Assembly (NCBI GenBank): GCA_003049465.1
Contig: PYSS01000080.1
Location: 143,205 to 186,331 of the forward strand
Origin: Magnaporthiopsis rhizophila
Taxonomy: Eukaryota; Ascomycota; Sordariomycetes; Magnaporthales; Magnaporthaceae
Reading direction: 5' to 3'
DNA length: 43,127 nt
Shown: piece after piece, positions 1 to 10,629 of the stretch
Position numbering within the stretch: the first letter of the stretch is position 1
Layout: each line of letters begins with the position of its first letter
Translations under genes and position numbers: made by a program
Notes under the pieces: generated by a model
Database searches by the model: none
What the model was told of the DNA's origin: nothing
Seen by the model: the letters and a program-made list of their open reading frames with translations, nothing else

Positions 1-22
1 CCCCCCCCCCCCCCCCCCCCCC
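1..22. repeat. poly-C run at the left edge
   Basis: Twenty-two consecutive C open the window, followed by a short TAATAATA stretch. It is not a telomere array, because no repeated CCCTAA units are present. A homopolymer exactly at the edge of a contig is often a sequencing or assembly edge effect. Confidence 0.8.
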
Positions 23-1767
23 TAATAATATTCCTTCGCAAAGCAGTAGGGCAGGGCCGGCTACCAATAAAGTGGAGGGCTGTCAAAAACCCAACCCAGC
101 CAAGTGGCGGATAACATCCGACATACGAGCTGGACAGCCAGTCGGTTCGCGCATGGAAGCGAGCGAGCTCTGGCCACCGCAACAGGTGGCCGGCCGGGTC
201 CATCATACGCGCCAAGAGGCGACCTACCTCACCCTGGGTTGGCAGGGCAGGCAAGGAAGAAGAGAATGGTAAGGCAAGGTGCCAGTGCCTGGCCTGACGT
301 TTGGACCAAACAGAGGCACGCCCGCACGGCGGAAACGCATCTTTGCTGCAGGTCCCGCATGGGTCTGTGGCCCAAAATAGGATTTGCTGCGTTTTTTGTA
401 AACAAAGCATGATGGGTGGTGGTGTATGTATGCAGCATGCGACAATATTATTACTTGGACGGGGCTGTGTTTCTGTCTGTGGGTGTGAAAAGCGAGGCCA
501 TCTGACACCTCTCCCCCTCTGTCTTTCGCTCTCCTTCCTCCGGTTGCAGCTTTTCCTGAAGACAAGCCACCACGAAATTTTCCTAGATACCTTCCTAGAC
601 GGATTAAACACTTGCTTCCAGGTTTCCGGTCTACAATACCCATGAATTCCTCCGGCGGGAGCCGTGGACCGGTCAGAGTTAGCCCCGCCCGTCCTTCCCA
701 ACAGGCACCAGCTACGTGGAGGTATGGTTAGGTTGGCAGCGATCCAAACCCCACCCACCCGGCAATGGAAAAAAAAAAAGAGGTTCGCGGGGATTAGGTG
801 GGCCAAGTTCGTCGGATCATGATCGATGCGAGGCGCAGCAACGAAAGACCGGTCCACGATCCCTGGATTCTCGGGCACGATGGGATCAGACGAACCCCGA
901 CCGGTGGGCGTGGTATTATTGTTTCCAGTCCGTGCTGTGCTGCCACCGCCTGTCCGTCCGCCCAACTGCCAGAGCAAATGAGCACACCCACGAAAACACA
1001 CAACACAGAAACGAACCCGCCCTGGCGCATATGCACAGAGCATGCCGGTGCGCTGGCAACAAAGCCCACCCGCCCACATACTGTACTGCCCGATGCGGGA
1101 CCGGGGGCGACCGACTCATTTCCTGTCTCCATCGCAACGCTTATGCGTCGTTCGATGTCATCCTGTCGGATTTTGTCTTGCCCTTCAGCTAGCTGGCTGG
1201 CTGCCCGCCCAGAACGGTATTTTCACAAATCCTCAAAATCCTACAAGCTCCAGGACGGATTCTCGGCGGTGACATGGGCTGGTAGCCGGGGGGCGTGGGG
1301 CGGCCCCCAACCAAGGCCCAAGCATCCTGAGCGTGAGCCTACAAAGTTAGGGCCACACCGTAAATCGTGCAGGGGTCCTTCCTGAAGCGGCCATAAAATC
1401 GGCCGGAAAAGGGGGATGACAACAAGCTGCAGAACCAACAGCCAGCCTGCAGATGGGCCCGTGCTGGTTCCAGATCCGCACACAGTACGACCGGCGCGGT
1501 CCCAAGCAGTCGGTTGCTCAAGCAGCGCCGCAACCGCCACCAGGGGAACGGGAAGGAACGGGCAGGGGGTAATTCGGATCTTCCTTCCTAGCCTGCGACT
1601 AGACGCCGCCAGCCAGGCAGCGACGCAAGAGAAACAGAAATAGACAATTCTGCTATGCCGTAAAATTTCATGGTCCCTGAACGTTTCGAAACTTCCCAAC
1701 ACAAATCTTTCGTTCGAAAGAGCGGACATGATCCGGTCTGCGAAACAATCATCGAACCGCCAAAGAA
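23..1767. other. intergenic stretch, no gene seen
   Basis: The open frames here are short, overlap on both strands and show no family pattern, conserved motif or consistent splice structure. The sequence is of mixed composition. It presumably holds the 3' flank of the minus-strand membrane-protein gene that ends at 1768. Confidence 0.5.
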
Positions 1768-3461
1768 TCAAATCCGCTCCGTCGCTGGGGCCAGCAGGGT
1801 TCTGGAAGGATTGTACGCCTCCCCCTGCTCGTTCCCAGTCTTAACTAGTCCGGGGCATACAACGAGGTGATCCTTGCCCTGCCCTGGCTGGTCTTGAGCG
1901 GCTTGCCGCAACGAGAACTCTCCTGGTTGGGAGAGCAGCAGGTATCCAAACTTGGCGCACTCCATCAGGAGGTCGTGCAGGTGGCCTTGCTGCTGGCCTG
2001 GCTTTTGCGGGCCCACAAAGGCGGCTAGGAACCTGTTGAGAGCGGCTGCTAGCTTTCTCACCTTGTCGCCGACCATGGCCTCTGTAGGAACCAGTGTGCT
2101 CCTGTCGGACCTATTCGGGTGAATGAGGAAGGTGGAAATTTGTCGCCATCTTGTGAGGGCAGCAGAAACAGCTTTTTTTTATTTTTTTATTTTTTATGAG
2201 AGTAGTGTCAGGAACCAGACACTGACCGCAGCAGATACGGCCCATACAGTTGCGGAATAGACACAGACATACCTTCTGGACTACCCCTATCCTTTTCGGT
2301 TGGCGCCATCTCCGTCATAAAGAGGCACAGCGACGGCGGTAGGAGCGAAAACTTGGCCGTTGGACTGAGCACCACGCTCTGCGACATGGCGCTGGCGATA
2401 ACGTGCCTCAGCGCCGCGTGCCTTGTTTTTGGTTTGATAGCAAGCGTGATCAGCTGCGCCAGCGTTGGCGTAGATGGTTCTGTGTCCAACCCCAGGTCTG
2501 CGAGTGCGCGTTGGAGCTGGCCACGGACGGTAGCCGACGGTTGCATGCGTTCCTGATGGTAATAATTTTCGACGTGCAGTTGGATAAGATGGTCGAGTGC
2601 TTGCAGTTCCGACACGATGGACTGGTCCGGCGCCGGCGAGAGCAGGAACTGGTCCAGTCGAAGCGGGTCTGATGCCGCGGCTGACGTTGCTGGATGTGCT
2701 GCTTGCGCCGACGCCGCTCTGGCCACCACGGCCAGTGGTGAAAGAATGGAGGGAGACGATGAAGAAGAGGATGAGCGTCGACGGGCAGGCGTGGCTTTGG
2801 TCACGGGCACTGCCGACATGCCCACGGCGTCCTTATTGTCGGTGTGGTCGACGATTCTGGGCCGGCGCCAGGGAGGGGAGGCGGTTGCAGGCCCGTTCTC
2901 GCTCTTGGCCCTCCTGTGTTTCCTCCTGAAGAACATGGCCGCCAGAGCGCCCAGTGCAAATCCGAGCAAGACCGCGCCGAGCGCAATGCCGACCACGACC
3001 CCGCTGCCGAGGCCCGGGCTACTGATAGCGGCGCCGCCGTCGGTCGTGCCTAGGGCGTTTGTCAGCTCGGCAATGCCAGTTTGCGTGGTGGAGGTGCCAG
3101 AGGAGCCGCTGGTGGAGCTGGCTGTGCCGCTGCTGGAGGCCCTGGACGGTGATAGGGAGGACGACGTGGTGTCAGCTGCAGGAGCTGGAGTCTTCGGATT
3201 CGTCGATGTCTGCGGGGGCCTGTTCTCGGACGCCGGCAGAGGAGATGCAGATGACGGCGTGGCACGTGATGAAGGGGGCGGAGGAGGCGGTGCAGGAGAG
3301 TCCGAAGATGGTAGTGGATTTTGGCTAGCTGAAGGAGGTGGTGGTGACGATGGTGCCGGTGGTAGTGCCGATTTCGCGTCCTCAACAGGTGTTAATGCTG
3401 GTTTGGACTCCCTAGGCGGAGGCTTGGAAGGCTCACCCGCCGATGAGGGCGTGTCCGCCAT
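1768..3461 (-). CDS. Pro/Ser-rich single-pass membrane protein
   Basis: Two exons on the minus strand, 3461-2273 and 2171-1768, give 530 residues in one frame. The intron (2272-2172) starts GTATGT and ends AAAG; splicing joins the SPE of exon 1 to a conserved-looking ALTRWRQ then HPNRSDR block, which is why I extended the gene past the first stop. The first ~150 residues are low-complexity Pro/Ser/Thr/Ala. A hydrophobic segment (about 154-177, GVVVGIALGAVLLGFALG) is followed by FFRRKHRR, a stop-transfer signature that places the C-terminal half in the cytosol. That half (about 280-530) matches in general shape a widespread fungal family of unknown function with a Ser/Thr-rich ectodomain and a membrane segment. 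No signal peptide is evident at this ATG, so an upstream exon is possible. It is divergent from the Hsp70-like gene. Function unknown. Confidence 0.75.
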
Positions 3462-4856
3462 GTCAGTCCAGAAAGTCGCCCAGGTGATCCAGCAAAAGCC
3501 ACGGCTGCGCCGGATCTTGCGAAAATCAAGGAGGTGTACGAGTATGAAGGACGGTTGAAGGCATGTTGCGGGAGCAGCACGTTTGATGGCTGGCTGCCAT
3601 CATATCAGCCTGCAGCACTGCGCAGACCCTGCCCGGCGCCCGCACACCCCTCCAACCACCCGGCCGAGGTATAGCCACATCCCCCAGCCCTTCATTTTAT
3701 TCCGGATAAATCAAGCCGAGCAGATTAGCGTGGGCTTGCGAAATCGAGCGATGAGACCACAAGGCCTAGCTCTGTTCGTTGCATATTCCTGCTTTTCTGG
3801 TGCTAAATGCACAAGACAGAGACGCATCAACATCAGACATGATCCGCAGGTGGCTGTGTCGACCACCGGACCGACGAACAGGTCGCAAACAGGGCAGGAA
3901 TCAAAACGGTGCTGTCGTCCAATCGCTTGCTTAGGGCGGTCAGCCCATTGGCGCATGTTTTGGCTGGGCTTTGATGGCTCAACCCAAAGGGCGGAAAGTC
4001 AAGGGGTGGAGAATCCATTCGCGTGCGTCGAGGAGCCGCCCACATCGAAACAATGCTGCAGCCCCGCCCAGTGCAGGCTTAGTGGGGATCAATGATCTGC
4101 ACAGCGAGGTGGTTGTTGGCGTTCGCGGCAGTGCCTCAGCCCTTTCCTATTTGGAAACGATCGGATCCGGCCCACCGCCGATGCGACGCTAGCCGCAAAA
4201 GGGAGGGGACAGTCAGCGCTTTTCTCAAGCGTAATTCGACGACGCTACCACCAACATGCTCCTTGCAGGGTCACTCTTGCAGGGTCGTGACAGCTCATCT
4301 TGACAATGCACGGGCTTGATTATGGGGCTGTGTTCCCTGGTATGATTGTGCTCTGCACTCTGACACAGGGCTGTTCTCCCGTGCAGCGCTGAATGGCGAG
4401 ATTGCTTCTGTCTGCAACATTTACCAATCTCTAGGACAAACACTGGACCAAAGAATTGGCCGTAAAAGGGGGCAGCCAGGGAGCAGCATGGGTTTGGATG
4501 CAAATGAGAGAATCCCTGAAAGAATCCATCGATATTGTCAGTAAAGGGTTGGCCTCGCTGCCCAGCGGCAGCCCCATCCGCCAGAGCCTGGCCAAGGAAG
4601 CCTACCCGCACACCTCCACAGCGCTAGGCTCTAGTTTTGGCGTCTGACAAGTTCAGGGAGCCGGCTTTTAACTGCGAGGCAGGCTCTACAGGGGCTGATT
4701 AGGTACCTTAGGTACCTATACATTTCTTCTTGGGCGCTGTTCTCTGCCTTCGATTTCCAGTCCTGCTGCAGCATGCAGGCCCTCTTTGCGGCCACCCTTC
4801 CCGCATTACAGCTTCTCCCACTTTGGTTTCCTTGATCGCCTTGTAAACAAAAGAAT
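3462..4856. promoter_or_regulatory. divergent intergenic region
   Basis: About 1.4 kb separate the divergent membrane-protein gene and the Hsp70-like gene, so it must hold both promoters. I see no coding pattern. A short repeated AGGTACCT motif (two copies, 4701-4717) lies about 140 bp before the Hsp70-like start; whether it is regulatory cannot be judged from sequence. Confidence 0.4.
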
Positions 4857-7361
4857 ATGGACGACAGACCCGACATTCTGGTCGCCATCGACTTTGGGAC
4901 CACCTACACTGGTAGGTTACATCTCCCGCCACCAGTTACGCCGCCGAATTGCCGACGAGATAGTGAGGCACAGTAGTCTAATTGCAAAAACCCGGGAATT
5001 TTTCCCCTGCTGTCCGCCGCTCGCTTCAGGCGTTGGATGGGCCCGGCCCCAGCAGGCAGAGGCGCTGCAAACCCCGATCCAGGTCATCCACAACTGGCCG
5101 GGAGCTTCGGCAAAGAACGAGCAAAAGGTGCACACATGCCTCGTCTACAACCCACAGAAGGAGGTCTCGTCCTGGGGCTTCCTCTGTGACGACGACGACG
5201 ACGAGGCAGAGGATGGCGGCGACAAGATTGGTCCCGAGGGCGAAAAGCCCGCCGATGCTGCTGCCGGTGACAAGCCTACCGATGGCGGTGCGGGGCCGGC
5301 TGCCAAGAAAAAGGATCGCCGGGAGTTCTTCAAGATCTTCCTCGACAAGGCCACGCTGCTTGAGGCGCGGAAACAGGGCATCGCAGCCGCGCCCGAGAGT
5401 CCCGAGGACGCCCGCTTGCTGGCCTCGGACTATTTGCGACAGATCTACACTCACGTCAAGGAGACGGTCGAGTCGCAGGCCGGCCTGAGCGGCAACGGCG
5501 GCTGGGCCAGCCTGGCGGTCGAGTTCATATTCAGCGTGCCGACGACGTGGCGGTCGCAGGAGATCGTCAATACCTTCAAGGGCGTCATCAAGGATGCCGG
5601 CTTCGGCACGGGCGGGCCCAAGCATACGGCCGCCGTCGACCTCACCGAGTCCGAGGCCGCCGCCGTGGCCACAGTGAAGAATACGGCGGTGGATTTTGTG
5701 AAAGGCGACATCTTCATGTCGGTCGACGCCGGCGGCGGCACCACCGACTTTGCCATCATGCAGGTCGTCGAGGCCTCGCGGCCGTTCCCGGCTCTAGCAC
5801 AGCTCGCCGAGGTCGACGGTGTGGGAATCGGCTCCACGATCATTGACCGCGGCTTCTTGGCCCTCGTCGCTTCCCGGCTGCGCCCCTTCCCTGAGCTGCA
5901 GCACCAGCTGCCTCCTGGCTGTGCCCATAAGCTCGTGCGCAGCGAGCGCTTCCGCATCATGAAGCACAAGTTTGGTGAGCGTGTGTATGCCTCGGAAGTG
6001 TACAAGCTCCCTCTGGAAGGCGTAGGCTACAACTTTAGCCATACCGGGGCCGGGATAGAGGCTGGACGCATGCTGTTCTCGCGGTACGTTGATACCTGAT
6101 CACTTTAGGGTCACTTTCAGGGGTAAAAACGACTGATATGTGCATAATCTGGGTGCTTCAACACAGAGAAGAGATACAGTCCCTCTTTGACCCACATATC
6201 CAGAGCATGCTCAACAAAATCCGGGACCAGCTCGACTGGGTGCATTCAAATTACCAGACAGCACACATGGTTGGTGCTTTCTGCTTGCAACTCACTCGCG
6301 TTTCTAGATCCCGCTGCTAACATTGGCCCAAAGAACTACATGGTTCTCTCCGGGGGCCTGGGCAGCTCAGCCTATGTCCGTGATACTCTCGAGAAGGAGC
6401 TGGCCAAGCGGCCACACCCGTGTGCGCGGCAGATGCAGATTCTCCAGGCGCCCGATCCTCAACTCGTCGTCGTCAAGGGGCTTCTTCTCGACAGGATGCA
6501 GAAGCTCGACTCGGGATACAAACCGGTCCTGGTACAACGGCGCGCCAGGGCCAGTTACGGCCTCGTGTGCAAGATTAGGTACAACCCAGAGATCCACATC
6601 GACGAGGATATCAAAGAGGACCCGCTCGACGGGCAGAAATAGTACGAGGAAGCCTGTACCAATTATGTCGAGATCGATGACAGAAGAAATGCTAACTGGC
6701 TTTTCTGTTGCATTGGTTCAGTGCGACGGGGCAAATAGACTGGGTCATCAAAAAGGTAGGATGCTCAAAATATGTCCCCAGGTGCAAAAGCGACACTGAC
6801 ACGTTTTGTTCCCATCTCCCAGGGTGATATGATCGACCCGAGCCACCCACTGGCATCTAGCTTCAGCCAAAAGATTGATGCCGAGAGCTCAGTTCGGGCC
6901 TGGGATGCCATAATAATGGTCTCCAGCAGCGACAGGGACAAGCTGCCCAAGAGCATCAAAGACGGTTTGTGTTCATCCTAGATTGCCAATGTTGGAGTCG
7001 AGCTAATTGGGTCTCCAAATACAAAAACAGAGAGGGCAAAACCGCTCTGCACGGTCAAGAGCGACCTCGCAGGCATACCGATCGGCGAACTAGAGATGAA
7101 AAAGCAGTCCCGCGGGAGGTTCAGGCGGAGCAAGCGGTTCTACGTCTGCAACTTTGACGTGCGCGTCATCGTCGCGCCGGCCGAGATCCGATTCGAGCTG
7201 TGGTTTAACGGGCACAAGTTTTCGGGCGACCACGACCCCATAGAAATAACTGTGAGTGTTTTGTCTGGTCTCTTGATTGCTGTCCATGTTGGGAGATTGC
7301 TGCTAACTGTTGAACCAATGTCCAGTGGGATCAAGAGGGGACACAAGTCGGGAACCGATGA
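4857..7361 (+). CDS. Hsp70-like ATPase (fungal actin-like ATPase fold protein)
   Basis: Eight exons: 4857-4911, 5030-6083, 6167-6269, 6334-6641, 6722-6755, 6823-6964, 7031-7251, 7326-7361. All phases agree and give 650 residues. The N terminus DDRPDILVAIDFGTTYTGV is the phosphate-1 loop of the Hsp70/actin ATPase fold; DAGGGTTDF (about 251-259) is phosphate-2; LSGGLGSSAYV (about 409-419) is the adenosine-binding loop. The rest diverges from canonical Hsp70 (DnaK, Ssa), and the usual substrate-binding domain and EEVD-type tail are absent, so this is one of the divergent Hsp70-like proteins common in ascomycetes, not a housekeeping chaperone. An acidic/Lys-rich insert (starting DDDDDEAED) follows the first subdomain. 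The fourth exon start is uncertain: a GTGCTT donor with the TAG ending at 6307 would also keep frame. It converges on the HET-ankyrin gene with 132 bp between the stops. Client or role unknown. Confidence 0.88.
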
Positions 7362-7493
7362 GATTCCGGGATGGTTGTGGAAAGGAGGCAGAAGATACCT
7401 ACCTATCTAGATGTATAAAATACCACATACCAGGGCCAGGCATATAATTCCTACTAATATTCAGCTATGCCGATGCTGCGTCCCACTGCCGTA

Positions 7494-9851
7494 TCATACA
7501 AGAAGCCTTGCGATGTCCTTAAAGCCCTTCTTCACTGCCCACCACAGCGGCGTTCGCCCGTCGTAGTCTAGAGCCTTCTTATCCGCGCCCAGCTCCACGA
7601 CCAGCAGCCTCACAACACCCTCATGAGCAAACGGCGCTGCACAGTGCAGCGCCGTCTGCCCCTGGCTGTCCTGGGCCTCCAAGTTCTCGCCCGCCTCCAC
7701 GACAAGCAGCCTCACGACGCCCGCATGCCCACGAGCCGCTGCGACGTGCAGCGGCGTGTCCCCGAGAATATTCTTGGCCCGGAAGTCCGCGCCCGCGTGC
7801 ACGGCGAGCACCCTGACAATGTCCTCATGTCCGCTCTCGGCCGCTTTCCAAAGGGGCGTCTTGTGGTCCGAGTCCTTCACCTCGGTGTTGGCGCCGCGCT
7901 CGATTAGGAGTCGCAAATGTAATCCGCTGGCCGTCCGGGCGGCCCACTGTAGCGGCGTCTCGTGGGCATGCTGATCCCTGGCCTCGAGGTTGACGGTGTG
8001 TTCGACCGCCAGGCGCGCGAATATATAGCAGCCATGGGCTGAGGCCCATTGTAGCGGGCCGAGGATGTGGTCCTTGTATCTTGCGGCGATGATGGCGCTT
8101 TCACCGCTGGCGCGAAGCTCCTCCATTGCTTTCAGCGCCGCTGCGTCCTCCTTTCGCCAGCTCAGATGCTGTTTACCGCCGATGTTGTCCGCGCTCCTTG
8201 ATGCCGCCGCAATGTTATAAATCTCGACCGCCTTCCGGAGATACGGGATTGTTGCCTCTCCACCCCGTTCCGTCCCGATCAGCAGCAGCCATGTGTTCCA
8301 CCATCTCGCAGCCTTGTCCAAGCTCTCTGGACACTTACACCCTGCAACGGGGCAATCAGGCACACCTCGGCTCTTCAGGTAGCCTTCGTAGTCTTGGGCC
8401 TGCATCTCCGGAGATCCGTGCCAGTCCCAGATTAGCAGGAAACTGGTTGGAAAGTCTGCTATCGAGCCTATCCACTCTGACAGATTGTCTGTTTGGGGAA
8501 CCGTAGACACGATGATGGTCGAGTACCCATCGTCCAACCTACGATTGATGGCGTCGATGCTCCTTCAAGGAGACAGACTACATCTCCTTCCTTGATGGTT
8601 TTGACCGACGCCTGAAAGACGCAACGAGTCGGCCGTGGTTTCCCCAACACGTCACCGTGCTTCCAAGTGATCTTGACGTGTTGCCTGCCGCCCTGGGTAG
8701 TGTCCTCGCTCGCGAAAGTCACTTGCCCAAGAAAATGGCCCTTGGATTCCACCACCGCCACCTCCTTTTCATCCCACGTGGCGACGGATGCCCGATCGGA
8801 GAGCCAGAAGCGTATAAGGTTCCGAAACACGTCCCGCCAAGGGATTGTGTAGTCGGCAGACAGTCCCGGCGCATCTACATCATTGTCCGAGCTCATGCCA
8901 AGCAGGGCGAAGACCTTGTCGCGAAGATCCGTCGCCTGTCGGTCCCGGTACATGTCCACCAACTCTAACAACGGGCGGATATTGATCGAGAATCTAACGG
9001 CGGCGGCGGATCCATTCTCGAGCTTCGGACGGAAACCCCCACTCCTGATGAGATAGGCGACGGAATTAATGAGGTTGCTCAACCCCGTCGGAGAGGAGGA
9101 GTTCTGGTAGGGTTTTAGTGCATCCACGCCCATGCAAAATATATGCCCGTCTATTTCCACGGGCCCACATTTGACCAGGACCTGTCGAGCGGCTGCAACC
9201 TCTTGAAGGACCTAAGTAGAGGTAGTTGCAATGTATTAGTTCCCCGTATTCCCAAAAATCGACTGCTTTACAACTCACCCAGACGCGCCGAAACCACGGC
9301 CGGCCGAATAGCCCAAGGACAGCCTCGCGGTCCTCCTCGCTTGGTTCTGAATTCCCAAGCCCTTTTCCAGAGGCCATTAAGCTATCTGGGTCGCCGGCAG
9401 CAGTCGCGTCTATATGATGGCTGTGAGTGCGTATCGCCTCGAACGCCCGGGCGCTGTCGTCTGTTGCTTCCCCAAGCCAGACGATCACGCGGCTCGCTTT
9501 GGCATAGATCTTGGCCATGGACTGGACCTGGTGGTTTTTCTCGCCTGTGTCATCCTGGTTGATGCAGGCGGCGTCGATCCAGAGAATTCTTTCCAAAAAG
9601 CAGTGTCGAAGATGCGAGAGCGCCGCGTAGAGGCTTGCCGTAATGTATCGCTCCTTGCTGTCGATGTAGATCGGATCTTGTGCCTTTTTCTCACCACAGA
9701 CGTACGAGAGGGCCTCGTACGGATGGGTTCCTTGCGAGTCCAGCCTCGGGAATGTGAGGAGCCGGCATTCGATGCGGGATTCTGCGTCGGGACTCGGCAG
9801 GAGCTGAAGCAGTCGCACGCTGCCCTCTGGCAGAGGGGTGTAAGAGTGCAT
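7494..9851 (-). pseudogene. HET domain-ankyrin repeat protein, frameshifted
   Basis: Read on the minus strand from ATG 9851, with a GT-AG intron at 9278-9212. HET domains are death effectors of fungal heterokaryon incompatibility. Diagnostic blocks are visible: EALSYVCG near residue 50, LWIDAACINQDD near 92-103, RVIVWLGE near 129, and RPWFRRVW-VLQEVAAARQV spanning the intron. The C-terminal third carries about six ankyrin repeats (GDTPLHVAAARGH, GQTALHCAA, GRTPLWWAVKKG) and stops in mid-repeat at DIARLLV. The two halves are in different frames: EGASTPSIV stops matching at about 8541 and the family-like continuation RLDDGYSTIIVS resumes at 8540 one base short. A one-base deletion explains this; an intron does not, since it would have to remove conserved HET sequence. 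Restored length would be about 763 residues. The usual SYVWG Trp is Cys here. It may be a decayed gene or an assembly indel. Confidence 0.82.
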
Positions 9852-10629
9852 TGTCGTGTACGGGGGCGATTGTCTGACTCCCGTTTGGAGGAGGAGTACA
9901 GTTAAGACTGCGTTTTTGCGAGTGCCCGAGGAGGAACTACGCCCGCAAAGGTGGAATGCCCGACGTGCGTGTGCCCAAAAGTCTGCAGCCCTACCGACGC
10001 CGTGCTCGGTTTTAATTGGCCGATGTCTTGGGTGCCTAGAGCGGGACACGATGACGCTAGACTATTTTATTAGAGGATGGCCAATAACCCGCAAATGTAG
10101 TCGCCACTCCTTGCGAATGTAGAAACCTAGGTATCGGTTGTATATTGGCTGGAGAGCGCGGGAGGATAGGACTGGCCAAGGATTGAACTACGAACCGCGA
10201 TGTTAGCCATTGCTGGGGATGTCTCTAAACACGGCTTCAATCCGGCTTGTACTGCATCCATGCCGGCCTCACTTGGTAGTAGCAGCACTCTCCGGCCCAC
10301 CACGTAGCCGGTTGCTTGGCGCTCCTTCCGGTAGGCGGCGGGCTTGAACCTATTCGCTATCCTGATGGCCAGCGGCGGTAACGCTACTCTCGATCCAAAA
10401 GCAGCCGAGCCCGTGTCTGTGAAAGACATCGGAGCGTGCAACAAGTTCTTGGGCGCATATTGGTGTTGTAGCTCTTGGAAAAGCAGATGAATCAACTTGG
10501 GAGCCTGGCTTTCATCTTTGATCACTAGCATTTCACGTGTAGTTAAGGTATCTGGGACTGCCCAGCTCCTCCTCTTAGGCAAGTAGGAAGCGCGAGAGGG
10601 TCTTGCTACCGACTGGGACAGGGATACCT
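9852..10629. other. flank between HET-ankyrin and decayed gene
   Basis: This holds the promoter of the HET-ankyrin gene. A 175-codon open frame on the minus strand (10654-10127) begins with GTG, not ATG, and shows no family pattern, so I do not call it. It may be the 3' untranslated or further decayed part of the gene to its right. Confidence 0.35.

Noticed and set aside
1..30. Telomere at the left end
   Set aside because: Only a C homopolymer is present, without repeated CCCTAA units.
4701..4718. AGGTACCT repeat and the similar CTAGGCAC repeat at 36600 as a special signal
   Set aside because: Such short palindromic AGGTACCT/CCTAGGT motifs recur in intergenic DNA of many Sordariomycetes; nothing here ties them to a function.
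8500..8570. Intron instead of frameshift in the HET-ankyrin gene
   Set aside because: Any GT-AG pair restoring frame would have to delete conserved sequence such as CLLEGAS or DDGYSTIIV; a single missing base restores everything.
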